The notes beneath the pieces were generated by a model that was given only the letters and a program-made list of their open reading frames with translations, was not told where the DNA came from and searched no databases. A stretch of 36,472 nucleotides of DNA, from positions 1 through 36,472 of IMG/VR virus record IMGVR_UViG_3300017697_000003; one strand, given 5' to 3'. Both the position numbers and the translations under genes were made by a program. Positions 8,914 to 17,037 of the stretch are shown piece after piece. Each line of letters opens with the position of its first letter. Position 1 is the stretch's first letter. Source of the stretch: a virus.

Positions 8914-10161
8914 CTAGAAGCCGGTGATTACAAGGTTGTAACCAGGGGCTCGGCAACCCATCTGTGCGTAGTACCCAACGCGAACCTGGATTCCATCGGA
9001 ATCAGTCTCACGGAGGACGCGCATCCCGTCAGCCTGAAGGATCTTAGGAGCGCCACCCAGGGAGTAGAGCTTCCAGGTATCCATCTGGAGAACGTAGACG
9101 TTACCCATCGGGCAGTTGTGATCGGGGATAACCCGAATCGAACCCGTTGGCGTGTGCAAGAGGCAGCCCGCAAACGAGATGTCACCACGCTCGTAGGCAG
9201 CAACCTCAGCGTAGTCCACCTTGTCGTTCATTTCCTCAAGAAGCGCAGCGTAATCGCCGTGGTTCATGAAGCAATGGGTGGGCATTCCACCTTCGCGAGC
9301 AAGACGTGCTGTGGCTCGAATAAGCGCAGCGCGCTTACCCAAAGCAGCCGCAGCGTTGTCGAAGCGAACGCCACCAAGACGGGTGGTATCAGCAGTACGG
9401 TCAACACCGAAGAACGCAGCAGCACCGGGAGCTGCATCGGGAACCCAAGCCTGAAGACCTGAAACCTTCAAGTTGAAGTCACCTTCGCAGACAATCTGGT
9501 CCGTCGAAACAAGGGCGTTGCCCCAGCCCAGACCAGCCCAGACTCCGCCAGTACCGGCTGCCATGGTTACAACCCCGCTGTCTCGATCGAGGCCGTCAAT
9601 ACGTCGAGGCGCACCCGCAACCGCAGGACCGGCTACAAGGACAAAGTCGATCGTCATACCAACCTCAAGGTTGACAACGTCGTCTGCAGTTGCAAGAGCA
9701 AACTGGTCGGCACCAAGGGCACCGGCACCGAAGGCTCCGCCAGTACCCAGCACACCAGAACCGTCGCGGTAAAGCGCGGTGGCCAGTGAACGGGTGCAGG
9801 AGTGGATAGCCGCATCAATCTCAGACGCCGCAGCTTCCATGAATGCGTTCGGGTTTCCGATGGAGGCTTCCATCGTCTCTGCATCGATCGTGGCGATACA
9901 GTAATCCTTTACGCGGGTAAGCACGAACTCCTTGAACTGCGAACTGTTGGTAGTTCGAGCCAACCGAGCCGTAACGAAGTCCGCAGAACGGGACTGCGGC
10001 ACACCGTATTGGATCGGAATGGGGAGGTTACGTCCACCGAACGCTTCCATCTTAGGCACGATGGCCAAGAAGGGGTTGTTCTTGTAGACAAGGTTTTTGA
10101 TGCGATCATCAGTATAATGTACCTTGAGGGCTGCCTCAAAGGTCGTTGTATTCAAAGTCAT
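8914..10161 (-). CDS. Major capsid protein (HK97 fold expected)
   Basis: 415 residues. The N-terminal pattern MTLNTTTFEAALKVHYTDDR then NLVYKNNPFLAIVPKMEAFG is typical of phage major capsid proteins, where a helix and a loop precede the body. Later come AETMEASIGNPNAFMEAAAS and NHGDYAALLEEMNDKVDYAE, resembling the spine helix and peripheral domain. It directly follows the scaffold gene, has a good AGGAAA ribosome-binding site before its ATG, and is followed by a strong hairpin. The size fits a capsid without a fused scaffold. The exact family is not assigned. Confidence 0.85.
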   Translation of the reverse strand: MTLNTTTFEAALKVHYTDDRIKNLVYKNNPFLAIVPKMEAFGGRNLPIPIQYGVPQSRSADFVTARLARTTNSSQFKEFVLTRVKDYCIATIDAETMEASIGNPNAFMEAAASEIDAAIHSCTRSLATALYRDGSGVLGTGGAFGAGALGADQFALATADDVVNLEVGMTIDFVLVAGPAVAGAPRRIDGLDRDSGVVTMAAGTGGVWAGLGWGNALVSTDQIVCEGDFNLKVSGLQAWVPDAAPGAAAFFGVDRTADTTRLGGVRFDNAAAALGKRAALIRATARLAREGGMPTHCFMNHGDYAALLEEMNDKVDYAEVAAYERGDISFAGCLLHTPTGSIRVIPDHNCPMGNVYVLQMDTWKLYSLGGAPKILQADGMRVLRETDSDGIQVRVGYYAQMGCRAPGYNLVITGF

Positions 10162-10175
10162 TTTAGATTTTCCTT

Positions 10176-10970
10176 TTAGGTGTTATCAACAAACTGTAGC
10201 AACGCCGCCGCTTGACGGATGGACTCGGAGTGTGTCATGGGCTTCTGCCCATCAGTCCGGGTCGGCACCGTAGACGCCTGGCGATTGGTTAGGGTGTTTG
10301 CCAACTGAGTAACGTCTGGCTGTTCCGTTGCCTGCTCTTGCGCGGCGAATCTATTTCTAACTGATTCTACCTGTGCAAGTTTGTCAACAACACCGAGAAG
10401 ATAATCCTCGACTTCCTTAGCGGCAGATGATTCGCTGAGGGCTTGCCCGGTCTTGTTGTAGTGGTCCTGAATACGCTCGAACACTAGGTTCTGCATACCA
10501 GCCTGTTTGGTAAGTGGATAGTCAGATGAGTTATCCACATAAGAAGTTACTAAACTACGTACTTCATCTAAAGCAGCCTGACGGCTATTGGCCTCTTCAC
10601 GTTGTTGGCGCACTCCAAACTGGTTCTTTAGTTCCTCAATTTCTCTCCGTAACAATGCTGTGGGGTCTGGACGTCCCCCCTGTCGAACTTGCTTGGTCAA
10701 CTCTTCGTACGAAGTGCCAGCGTCGTTCAAAAACTGTAATGGGTTGCTCTTGGCCATTTCCATGAGCTTCCGCGCACGATCAACTTCCAGGTGCTGTTGC
10801 TTTACCGAAGTCTCGGCTTCGCGGATTTTACTCTCACGGTCCATCAAAAGGCGCAGCGCCTCTGCCGCACGCGGGGGTGGGTCATAGGTAGCCTCCTGGG
10901 CGGGGGCTTCGGTTGCTTCGGTTGCTTCTACAGCTTCCGCTGCTTCTGCTAATGTAGTTGTGTCAGTCAT
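10176..10970 (-). CDS. Capsid scaffolding protein
   Basis: 264 residues, very acidic at the N-terminus (EAAEAVEATEATEAPAQEAT) and helical or coiled-coil after it (residues ~45-80, then 110-200), with a Thr/Gln-rich C-terminal tail. No hydrophobic core is evident. Composition, length and placement between portal and capsid match podoviral scaffolding proteins, which organise capsid subunits and then leave the prohead. No protease motif is seen, so self-cleavage is not predicted. The start at 10970 lies 7 bases after the portal stop. Confidence 0.8.
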   Translation of the reverse strand: MTDTTTLAEAAEAVEATEATEAPAQEATYDPPPRAAEALRLLMDRESKIREAETSVKQQHLEVDRARKLMEMAKSNPLQFLNDAGTSYEELTKQVRQGGRPDPTALLRREIEELKNQFGVRQQREEANSRQAALDEVRSLVTSYVDNSSDYPLTKQAGMQNLVFERIQDHYNKTGQALSESSAAKEVEDYLLGVVDKLAQVESVRNRFAAQEQATEQPDVTQLANTLTNRQASTVPTRTDGQKPMTHSESIRQAAALLQFVDNT

Positions 10971-10976
10971 ATCCTA

Positions 10977-12788
10977 TTACGCTAATGTTGCAGTGCCATC
11001 GTCTGGCATTACGGCTGTGGGCGAAGCCCCATCTGGGCCTGCTGATGGTGGTGACGTTCTTCCCATCGGAGGCTGTTGTGCCCGTTGTATTAGTAGATGC
11101 GTAGCGGCAAGAAACTGCCGCAACATTGATAGGCGCTCTTCAGGTACGTTATCGTTGACTGCCTTATTGTAAGCAGCCTGTACCTTCTTGAGAGCTAGCA
11201 CCAAATCCATAAACGGTTCTGGTGACTCGTATTGACCATCGTCTACGATATTTTCTACAATGCGGTCAATATTATCCGACGCTGCCCTGTCAAGCGCAAG
11301 TTCGCGGTCAAGGTCAGGGAAGTCAAGTAAACGCTTGGCTTCGTCTCCGCTAAGAAGTCCTGCACGCATAAGCTGCTCAACCATTGCCAAGCGGCCTGCT
11401 GGGGTAGCCGGAAGAGATGAAGACGGAAACACTTTTAGAACGTAAGCATCTTTGCCCATGTCCACGTCTTTCCATTTTACTTCTTGGATAGTGTTACGGT
11501 CGCGTTGAGCGACCACGGACCACCCCTTGTACTCTTGAGAGATTTCCTTACCCAAGGCTACTACCTTCTTGGCCACGTCCATGAACATGTTCTCGTACTG
11601 GCGGGAGATAAGGGCAAACCGCTCCGACTCAATGTCGTTGTACTCACGAAGCGCCACACCGCTCTCCAGGCCCGCAGGCTTGAGCGAAGTGGCAGATAAC
11701 TGGGACACCCCCGCAATCTCATAGGCGCGTTGGTAGAGCCTATCGAGATGACTAAACACCTCGGGGCTCATGGTCTGGTTTGGCCTGACGATAGGAGGTG
11801 TCCCAGAATAAGGTATAATAGCGCCAATCTGATTGTTGAGATGCGCTTTCTTGATCTTCGAGCCAGCCTCCACCAAGACCCAGGGGACAGCAAGAAGTTG
11901 CATCGCCTTCTGAATCTTCATGAGTAGCTTGTTGATCTCTACTTGAATACCGGTCAGTTCTTCCGCTAAACCCATCCCCCAATAACCGCGGAGCCTATCA
12001 CTCCACTTTATAATAGAGAATGGGAAACTGTCGTGTACCCAGTCTTCTCGCAGCAACTCCACTCCGTCTACAACGATGCAGTGCCTACCGTCACTTGCGC
12101 CCTCACTAGAGGGTAAGTGCCAGGCTTCCACAACACAAAGCTGGTCGCCCGTCGAGTCGTACCCGTAATCCCCGTCTTCGTCGTCCCACGCCTGCACGGT
12201 GCGTAGCACGCCCGCCTTGCTGGGAAACATATCTATAAGCACATCCCGGTTGATGTACTTACGTTGAAACATCTGCCGGGGTTCTCCGTACAGTCCCTCC
12301 GCTTGGTCAACAAATACCTCACCGGGGAACACACGTTCCATGCGGATCTTGTCACCGGACTTGTACGTTTTGATTATACCTGTTCCGAACACACACGCAT
12401 CCAGAAAAACTTTGGGGGCCAAGTTGTACAACCCCGCTGTGTAGAACTGGCTCTCTACAAACTTCTCTAGGAGTTGCGCTCGGCGGCGGAGAGAGTAGTT
12501 TCCACCAGACGTAAGAAAAACTGGGCGGGGCCGGTTCTTAGCAACACGAGCGGAAACAGTATCACATACAGACTTGATGACATTCAGTGTGACCCTGTCC
12601 GACGAAACAGGCATCGCATAACTGCTCGGCCCAGCTCCAAGGAAATCCCTATTGCCATACAAACGCATATGACGAAGAGTATCACTACGACGTGAGTCGC
12701 CCCGATTTCGGATGTGGTTGTAGGTGGCCATGACGTCGTCTGCGCCTGTTTCTTTTGCCCACCATCTAAAGTCATTTTTTTCAATCAT
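10977..12788 (-). CDS. Portal protein
   Basis: 603 residues, the dodecameric DNA gate at the capsid vertex. Supporting features are SARVAKNRPRPVFLTSGGNY, YNLAPKVFLDACVFGTGIIK and IKWSDRLRGYWGMGLAEELT, the GTG-containing strand and the helix that precede the stem in podoviral portals, then ISQEYKGWSV and a Gln/Ala-rich helical C-terminus. The tail is Pro/Ser/Gly-rich and probably flexible. It starts at an ATG that overlaps the stop of the 59-aa gene by 4 bases (ATGA), so translation is coupled. Order with terminase upstream and scaffold and capsid downstream is canonical. Confidence 0.9.
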   Translation of the reverse strand: MIEKNDFRWWAKETGADDVMATYNHIRNRGDSRRSDTLRHMRLYGNRDFLGAGPSSYAMPVSSDRVTLNVIKSVCDTVSARVAKNRPRPVFLTSGGNYSLRRRAQLLEKFVESQFYTAGLYNLAPKVFLDACVFGTGIIKTYKSGDKIRMERVFPGEVFVDQAEGLYGEPRQMFQRKYINRDVLIDMFPSKAGVLRTVQAWDDEDGDYGYDSTGDQLCVVEAWHLPSSEGASDGRHCIVVDGVELLREDWVHDSFPFSIIKWSDRLRGYWGMGLAEELTGIQVEINKLLMKIQKAMQLLAVPWVLVEAGSKIKKAHLNNQIGAIIPYSGTPPIVRPNQTMSPEVFSHLDRLYQRAYEIAGVSQLSATSLKPAGLESGVALREYNDIESERFALISRQYENMFMDVAKKVVALGKEISQEYKGWSVVAQRDRNTIQEVKWKDVDMGKDAYVLKVFPSSSLPATPAGRLAMVEQLMRAGLLSGDEAKRLLDFPDLDRELALDRAASDNIDRIVENIVDDGQYESPEPFMDLVLALKKVQAAYNKAVNDNVPEERLSMLRQFLAATHLLIQRAQQPPMGRTSPPSAGPDGASPTAVMPDDGTATLA

Positions 12789-12964
12789 GATGAGTAATAC
12801 AACACATCGTCTGCGTCTTCACCAGGGGTGTGTTCAACTTCAACCTCGTCGGAACCGGGCAATGCTTCCATAGTAATCTCGGCACCTTCCACCTTGAAAT
12901 AAGTAACGCCGCGAGCGCGAAGCTCGTCAACAAGTTCTATTAGTTCCTCTGAGGTGAAGACCAT
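12785..12964 (-). CDS. Small acidic protein between terminase and portal
   Basis: 59 residues, MVFTSEELIELVDELRARGV at the start, then YFKVEGAEITMEALPGSD and an acidic tail ending DDVLYYSS. The N-terminal half is an amphipathic helix. Its TGA overlaps the portal ATG as ATGA. Small proteins of this kind near the portal are common in phages and unassigned. The overlap, codon continuity and lack of another candidate in this gap support it as a real gene. Confidence 0.8.
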   Translation of the reverse strand: MVFTSEELIELVDELRARGVTYFKVEGAEITMEALPGSDEVEVEHTPGEDADDVLYYSS

Positions 12965-13033
12965 CGTGCTAGTGCAATTGGGGTTGCTCAGACCGCTAAT
13001 CCGCTTACACTACAGGCCACCTCAAGGAGAAAC

Positions 13034-13225
13034 ATGGAACCTGTTTTGATCGCCGCAATCCGATATATAGACTCTGCTGGAGGGAACCGCAGAACAGAAC
13101 TAGACCGGTTGCACGAGTTGAAACGGGTAGTCGAAACTTACAGGTCCTGCCACCAGGAAGAGTCGGAGTCTTCCTCAAATCGGCGCATGTCCTCTTCCTC
13201 CATACGGTCAGCCTCCGCAGCGTAG
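13034..13225 (+). CDS. Candidate small plus-strand gene convergent with terminase
   Basis: 63 residues beginning MEPVLIAAIRYIDSAGGNRR. It has a strong AAGGAGA ribosome-binding site 4 bases before the ATG, and a possible promoter, TTGCTC 16 bases from TACACT, about 30-60 bases upstream. Residues 1-37 are encoded outside any other gene and look protein-like; the last ~26 residues lie antisense to the terminase 3' end and are Ser-rich. Everything else for 16 kb is on the minus strand, so it would be an isolated antisense gene, perhaps producing a terminase or portal antisense RNA. It could equally be a chance frame. Confidence 0.4.
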   Translation: MEPVLIAAIRYIDSAGGNRRTELDRLHELKRVVETYRSCHQEESESSSNRRMSSSSIRSASAA

Positions 13226-14583
13226 TAAGCAGACGACCCGTACTCGAAGTCGTCGTTACGAAGAAACTCCCCTATGTTGTGACGACACTCACGCCATGCG
13301 TAGAGAAGCGCGTCACTAAGGTGATTCTGGAACCGACGCCGGTCCATCATCATCTGCCCGCGTTCCATACGGTCTAGGTCCCACTGCAAGAGACTCATCT
13401 CTTCAAGCAACTCTAGGTTTGCGCGCCCGCAAATCTGCAGGCTCCCTGTCCGTAGGTCACCGTTGAGCATCTGCAAGTAAGCGTGCTTCTCTGTCTTCTT
13501 GGCCGCGACAATGGGAATAGAGAATCTCTTCTTCATCTCTTCTGCGTAACCCTTACCAAACCCACCTGTATCAGCTACGATACGATGGAACGGGTACATT
13601 TCCATCAGTGCTTCTACTCTACCGGCGACCACGCTAGGGATGAGTTCTGTCTCTTTGTAACTCTCAACGACAAAACTTTGACGCAGGTTTTGACTGTAGG
13701 CCATGACTACAAACGCTGTCGGGTCGTTGAACCCGAGGTCGATGCCCAGCACAAACTCCCAGTCGTCCGCTGACTCGAAGGGAGGCTCGTCGATCAAATT
13801 TACATTCTTGTTATATTCAAAGACAAGGCACGAGGCGTCACGGATCCACACACCGCAGTACTCACGCAAGTAGGTAGGATGATTATCATCCCACCCCTTT
13901 TGCGTTCGCTTGCGGTCCAACCACGCCTCTACATTGGGGATGTGAGGGTTCTCACGAAGAGTCCAGGTGTGTACATTCCAGCCAGAGGTTTGGGTGGTCA
14001 GCTCATAGAACGGGCCTGCACACGCCGAGTTGGGCGTGCCAGTGACAACTATCTGCCCATCGTAGTCCAAGGTCGCAGGCTCCAGCACGTCCTCGATTAG
14101 GTCGTGGAGGAAATGCGGGAAGCCCTGTGCCTCATCAATGACGGCTATAGGGTACTTAGGACCACGCAGCTTCTCAATCTGCCTCTTGTCGTCTGCACCT
14201 CGGATTATGATTTTAGACTTGTTAGGCAGGATAATATCCCCAGTATTCTCACGGAACCGAAGTTTTAGGTCTAGCTTCGTGTTCAAATCGTGGAGAGCTG
14301 GCCATAGAATATCCTTACCGCTATCACGTGTCAGCGTGATATAGGGGTTGATGCTACGCTCGTGCTTCATGGCGTGCTGCAAAAGCATGAAGGCAATGCT
14401 GAAAGATTTGCCCGCTCGGCGGCTACAGACCGCTACCTTGTTGCGGGACTCGTCGTCAACAAACTTACGTTGGGGGCCAAAGAGCAGAGAGTTAGCGTCA
14501 AGACTTTTACGCTTAGCTGCCCGGCGAGTGGCCTCCTCGATAATCTTTTTAGCGTGGGCTTTATTGACTATCTTCTTGGTCAT
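13138..14583 (-). CDS. terL: Terminase large subunit (packaging ATPase-nuclease)
   Basis: 481 residues from the ATG at 14583 (MTKKIVNKAH). A TTG 30 bases upstream is in frame but less likely. The ATPase domain has Walker A CSRRAGKS (53-60), Walker B IAVIDEAQ (146-153) and a coupling motif TGTPNS (181-186). The RNase H-like nuclease has its first acidic residue in GIDLGFND (about 280-287) and a second in VADTGG (about 337-340). It cuts concatemers and drives DNA into the prohead through the portal. The start overlaps the GNAT gene by 23 bases. Headful versus site-specific packaging cannot be told from sequence inspection. Confidence 0.93.
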   Translation of the reverse strand: MTKKIVNKAHAKKIIEEATRRAAKRKSLDANSLLFGPQRKFVDDESRNKVAVCSRRAGKSFSIAFMLLQHAMKHERSINPYITLTRDSGKDILWPALHDLNTKLDLKLRFRENTGDIILPNKSKIIIRGADDKRQIEKLRGPKYPIAVIDEAQGFPHFLHDLIEDVLEPATLDYDGQIVVTGTPNSACAGPFYELTTQTSGWNVHTWTLRENPHIPNVEAWLDRKRTQKGWDDNHPTYLREYCGVWIRDASCLVFEYNKNVNLIDEPPFESADDWEFVLGIDLGFNDPTAFVVMAYSQNLRQSFVVESYKETELIPSVVAGRVEALMEMYPFHRIVADTGGFGKGYAEEMKKRFSIPIVAAKKTEKHAYLQMLNGDLRTGSLQICGRANLELLEEMSLLQWDLDRMERGQMMMDRRRFQNHLSDALLYAWRECRHNIGEFLRNDDFEYGSSAYYAAEADRMEEEDMRRFEEDSDSSWWQDL

Positions 14584-15034
14584 CAGTGGACCACCCTTCC
14601 GGCAGCTTATCAAAAAGCAGGTAGGGGTTGTAGATGATTTCCTTCTTCTCGACGATGTCCCTGACCTCTCGGTTAGAGTGGGTACACATGAAGGCAGGTG
14701 GGTCCTCTACCTCAGCCATCGTCTGCACCAGGCGCTTAGCCAGCCCGAACTTTCGGAAGCTCTTCTTGACGTACACGTAGTGGATGACCATGGCGGTGTC
14801 CACGACCTCAGCGCACATCCAGCCAAGTATCTGGTCGGGGTCCTCGTGGTTGCAGGCGACAAGCACGACGCTGCGGGGGATGACCTCTTCTAAGATCTTA
14901 TGGTGCTGATGGTAGTACACCGTGTTCGGCACAGACTGAGACGAATAGCCATAGCGGTGGGACTTGAGCCAGGAGCTAGTAATAAAAGGAATGTCCGACT
15001 TCCGGGCACGCCTAAGTTCTACAGGTAATGTCAT
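14561..15034 (-). CDS. GNAT-family acetyltransferase-like protein
   Basis: 157 residues. The N-terminus VELRRARKSDIPFITSSWLK is the first strand and helix of a GNAT fold. The strand MVIHYVYVKKSFRKFGLAKR gives the acetyl-CoA pyrophosphate-binding loop, here K-S-F-R-K-F-G-L-A in place of the usual R/Q-x-x-G-x-G/A, so binding should be retained though slightly atypical. The C-terminus DKLPEGWSTDDQEDSQ is extended. It starts in a TAATG overlap with the zinc-finger gene and overlaps terminase. GNATs in this position occur in several phage late operons; the substrate (a protein amine or small molecule) is unknown. Confidence 0.75.
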   Translation of the reverse strand: MTLPVELRRARKSDIPFITSSWLKSHRYGYSSQSVPNTVYYHQHHKILEEVIPRSVVLVACNHEDPDQILGWMCAEVVDTAMVIHYVYVKKSFRKFGLAKRLVQTMAEVEDPPAFMCTHSNREVRDIVEKKEIIYNPYLLFDKLPEGWSTDDQEDSQ

Positions 15035-15201
15035 TACTCTTCTTTACTTTCAATAATGCCCACCTCAACTTTCCCAGGAGGGAAGGCGTCGGTAAGGCGG
15101 TGTAGGTGTAGGTCGCACACGATAAACACGACCACGCCGTTCCATGTGTTCCTCACATGCCACACACCTCTCTTGGTGCATGAGGGCCAACAACACTTCA
15201 T
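15034..15201 (-). CDS. Small Cys/His protein, probable zinc finger
   Basis: 55 residues, MKCCWPSCTKRGVWHVRNTW at the start, then VVVFIVCDLHLHRLTDAFPP. The Cys and His residues (C3, C4, C8, H15, C29, H32, H34) fit the small treble-clef-like proteins C-x4-C ... C-D-x-H that phages often carry near terminase. The start overlaps the previous stop (ATGA) and its stop overlaps the GNAT start (TAATG), so it lies exactly within the operon. Function unknown; metal binding is inferred from residue spacing. Confidence 0.85.
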   Translation of the reverse strand: MKCCWPSCTKRGVWHVRNTWNGVVVFIVCDLHLHRLTDAFPPGKVEVGIIESKEE

Positions 15202-15677
15202 CAGTCTCCGCTACCGAGCGCCTCTCTTGCTTGCTCTAGCATCTCTAGCAAGGCATCGTCGGAAAGCTGGGAGGGGTCAGTCTTCTTCTCCTGCTCCCTC
15301 TCCTCTCTAGCGAGCTTGGTCATCGTATCAGCAAGGGAGGAAAACTTACGGGCCTCTGAGGGCGACAGCTCCTCACCCATCTCCACTCGGGTCCGCATGG
15401 TGCGGAACTCCTCAGCGATGACGGTGTACGCATCTGAGAGCATAACCCCGATGTGCGGGCGCATACGGGCTGATGGGTTGAAGTTGCTTGCGTGCACGAC
15501 AGTCCCCCGAATGCTCTCCTTCGACAAGCCGGACGTCGGTGTAAGTGACCCCTCAACGGGCCGCTGCGATGCGTCGGTTTCAGGCTCTTGGAACTTACCG
15601 TTGGCCAGCTCTGCTAAGCGCTCCGGCGAAGTACCACGGGTTATGGCGTGGGCTCTATGTCTTTTTGTCTTGGGCAC
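15201..15677 (-). CDS. Late-operon protein, candidate small terminase
   Basis: 158 residues from a GTG at 15677, with AAGGAAA about 10 bases upstream. The N-terminus is basic (PKTKRHRAHAITRG); the middle has RPHIGVMLSDAYTVIAEEFR; the C-terminal half is a long charged helical region (SPSEARKFSSLADTMTKLAR, EEREQEKKTDPSQLSDDALL). This architecture, and the position just ahead of terminase, fit a small terminase subunit that forms a ring on DNA, but the 129-aa gene upstream is an equal or better candidate because it carries the helix-turn-helix. I recognise no specific family. Confidence 0.7.
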   Translation of the reverse strand: MPKTKRHRAHAITRGTSPERLAELANGKFQEPETDASQRPVEGSLTPTSGLSKESIRGTVVHASNFNPSARMRPHIGVMLSDAYTVIAEEFRTMRTRVEMGEELSPSEARKFSSLADTMTKLAREEREQEKKTDPSQLSDDALLEMLEQAREALGSGD

Positions 15678-16044
15678 GGGGTAGTATTTCCTTCGCTATA
15701 CGTTTCACTGTGCGGGATACACGGGCTCTGGGTATGCCGGTATCCCTCTCTATAGCGCGGAAGGACTTACCTTGAGCGTGCATACGCCATATCCGGCGCT
15801 CGTCTTTGTTGTACTTGGGGCCACGGATAGTAGCTGCCTTCTGCCTAGCCAGCTCATAGTATCTCTGGCTTTCGGGGGACCATCGACGCACAGCGTCCAT
15901 GTGGCCAAAACCATTGAGCAGGTTACCGGAGTCCCCAGTCCTCCAGTCGATGTTTTCAATATCACGGAACCCATCGTCACGAAGCCGAGCGTAGTACTCC
16001 CTACGCAGGGCCATAAACTCTGGTGTTTCGTAGTACTTCCTCAC
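15655..16044 (-). CDS. Helix-turn-helix DNA-binding protein, first late gene
   Basis: 129 residues from a GTG at 16044. The first 90 residues are charged (EFMALRREYYARLRDDGFRD). Residues ~90-120 form a clear helix-turn-helix, GKSFRAIERDTGIPRARVSR, of the sigma/resolvase-like kind. It heads the late operon, so it may be the DNA-recognition part of small terminase or a late transcription regulator. It overlaps the next gene by 23 bases. The start codon is separated from GGAAGG by about 12 bases, slightly long. Confidence 0.8.
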   Translation of the reverse strand: MRKYYETPEFMALRREYYARLRDDGFRDIENIDWRTGDSGNLLNGFGHMDAVRRWSPESQRYYELARQKAATIRGPKYNKDERRIWRMHAQGKSFRAIERDTGIPRARVSRTVKRIAKEILPRAQDKKT

Positions 16045-16102
16045 TACCAGTACTTACCTTCCCAATCCCTCTCGTGTCAAGCTCCTATACTGTTATATAG
16101 AG

Positions 16103-16147
16103 AAAGCCTTCTTATCGTTTATAACAAACATATACAAAGAAGGCTTT
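16103..16147 (-). promoter_or_regulatory. Late-operon promoter region within an 11-bp inverted repeat
   Basis: Arms AAAGCCTTCTT (16103-16113) and AAGAAGGCTTT (16137-16147) are perfect complements around 23 AT-rich bases. The minus strand inside holds TGT-TATAAA (16118-16126), an extended -10 element about 75 bases before the first late gene. No good -35 is visible. The repeat could be an operator or an RNA leader hairpin. TTCTTTGTATA inside the site recurs in the same sense upstream of the plus-strand helicase. Confidence 0.45.
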
Positions 16148-16572
16148 ATGTAAGTGACTAACCTATACGCTCCTAGCAGGCGTTCTAAGGGATTGTAGGT
16201 AGCAAAACGATAAATCCCACATGGGTGTACCCCTAATCGTCTTAGAATACGTTCTGTGTCGATTACGAGGGTAGTTTATCCCCGTTTGCTTTTTGACTAT
16301 GCGGAGTGTGAGTGAGTAAGGAACGCTCCGGTGGCGGATTTTGTAGCGGGATTAGTAGGGGTAGGGGTTAGGTAGTCACGAGCATCCGTAAGGATGTGAG
16401 AAAGGTAGTAGTCTTGCGTGGCCGGCTGTGCGGAGTATCAGGTTTTACCTGTCATCGCCACAGAAAAAACGCATTCGCAACGGCAAAACGCTGGAATACG
16501 TGGCTAGTCTTTGGTAAAAAGGCAAGAATGGGTAGCAGAACAAGTGATTCGGTATAAGTCTTGGTAGTACAT

Positions 16573-16594
16573 AACCCAGAATCATTGGGTTTTC
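16573..16594 (+). terminator. Small U-tailed hairpin
   Basis: AACCCA (16573-16578) and TGGGTT (16586-16591) form a 6-bp stem with a 7-base loop, followed by TTC on the plus strand. It resembles a weak intrinsic terminator, but no plus-strand gene precedes it, so it may instead be part of a structured RNA. Confidence 0.35.
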
Positions 16595-16661
16595 TGCTGT
16601 CAGCCTATCCTTGCCATCGCCTACGTTAGCGTGAATGGAACTGGTACGTTACCACGGGGTG

Positions 16662-16732
16662 GCGGCGGGACGCTCGCCTCACCTTGCTCTAATGCTCGGA
16701 ACGAAAGTCAAGTCAGCCGCGTACACGCGACG
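16662..16732. repeat. Imperfect ~70-bp repeat, copy A
   Basis: This segment matches 16885-16954 at about 80% identity with one indel (counted by eye). The conserved blocks are CGGGACGCT, TTGCTC, GGAACGAAA, TCAGCCGCG and CACGCGACG. Each copy contains a CGCG-N4-CGCG hairpin; here TACA forms the loop (16718-16729). The stem is preserved while the loop differs between copies, suggesting structural selection. Confidence 0.8.
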
Positions 16733-16778
16733 TTGATTGCTTGACCAGTTTTGGTTTACGCTAGCGTGACAAGACAAC

Positions 16779-16827
16779 AAATGAAAGGGCAGGGCCGCGG
16801 TACGCGGTGAACTTTCATTTCTTTTTT
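16779..16827 (+). terminator. Large stem-loop with pyrimidine tail
   Basis: Outer arms AAATGAAAG (16779-16787) and CTTTCATTT (16812-16820) pair perfectly, and an inner CCGCG/CGCGG hairpin (16795-16807) caps the structure. TTTCTTTTTTC follows on the plus strand. The shape is of an intrinsic terminator, although no plus-strand gene lies upstream; it may end an RNA made from this block. Confidence 0.55.
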
Positions 16828-16884
16828 CTTTGCTACTTTCTTTTTTAGCAAAAAGCAAAGTAGATCTTACGTGACCACAGGCGT

Positions 16885-16954
16885 GCTGCGGGACGCTGGC
16901 ACGACTTTGCTCAGATGTTTGGAACGAAATCAAATCAGCCGCGGGCACGCGACG
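16885..16954. repeat. Imperfect ~70-bp repeat, copy B
   Basis: Second copy of the element at 16662-16732, in the same orientation, 223 bases downstream. Its hairpin is CGCG-GGCA-CGCG. It ends about 40 bases before the module terminator. Confidence 0.8.
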
Positions 16955-16992
16955 GTTTGGAGGCCGGTTGACTAGTTACAGATATCTTGACC

Positions 16993-17037
16993 AAAAAGAA
17001 GGGCAGCCCACCGGAAGCAGGCCGCCCTTTCTTCAGT
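16993..17037 (-). terminator. Bidirectional terminator downstream of the amidoligase module
   Basis: Stem AAGAAGGGC-a-GCC / GGC-c-GCCCTTTCTT with a loop of about 10 bases. On the minus strand it is followed by TTCTTTTT, ending the replication and amidoligase transcript about 65 bases after the glutaminase stop. On the plus strand it ends TTTCTTC. Confidence 0.75.

Noticed and set aside
14348-14893. Plus-strand frame of 181 codons
   Set aside because: Antisense to terminase and GNAT genes whose motifs are intact.
15772-16161. Plus-strand frame of 129 codons
   Set aside because: Antisense to the helix-turn-helix gene; no start signal and no recognisable domain.
16679-16948. Minus-strand frame of 89 codons in the non-coding block
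   Set aside because: It reads through both ~70-bp repeats and the large hairpin, has no ribosome-binding site and no protein-like pattern.
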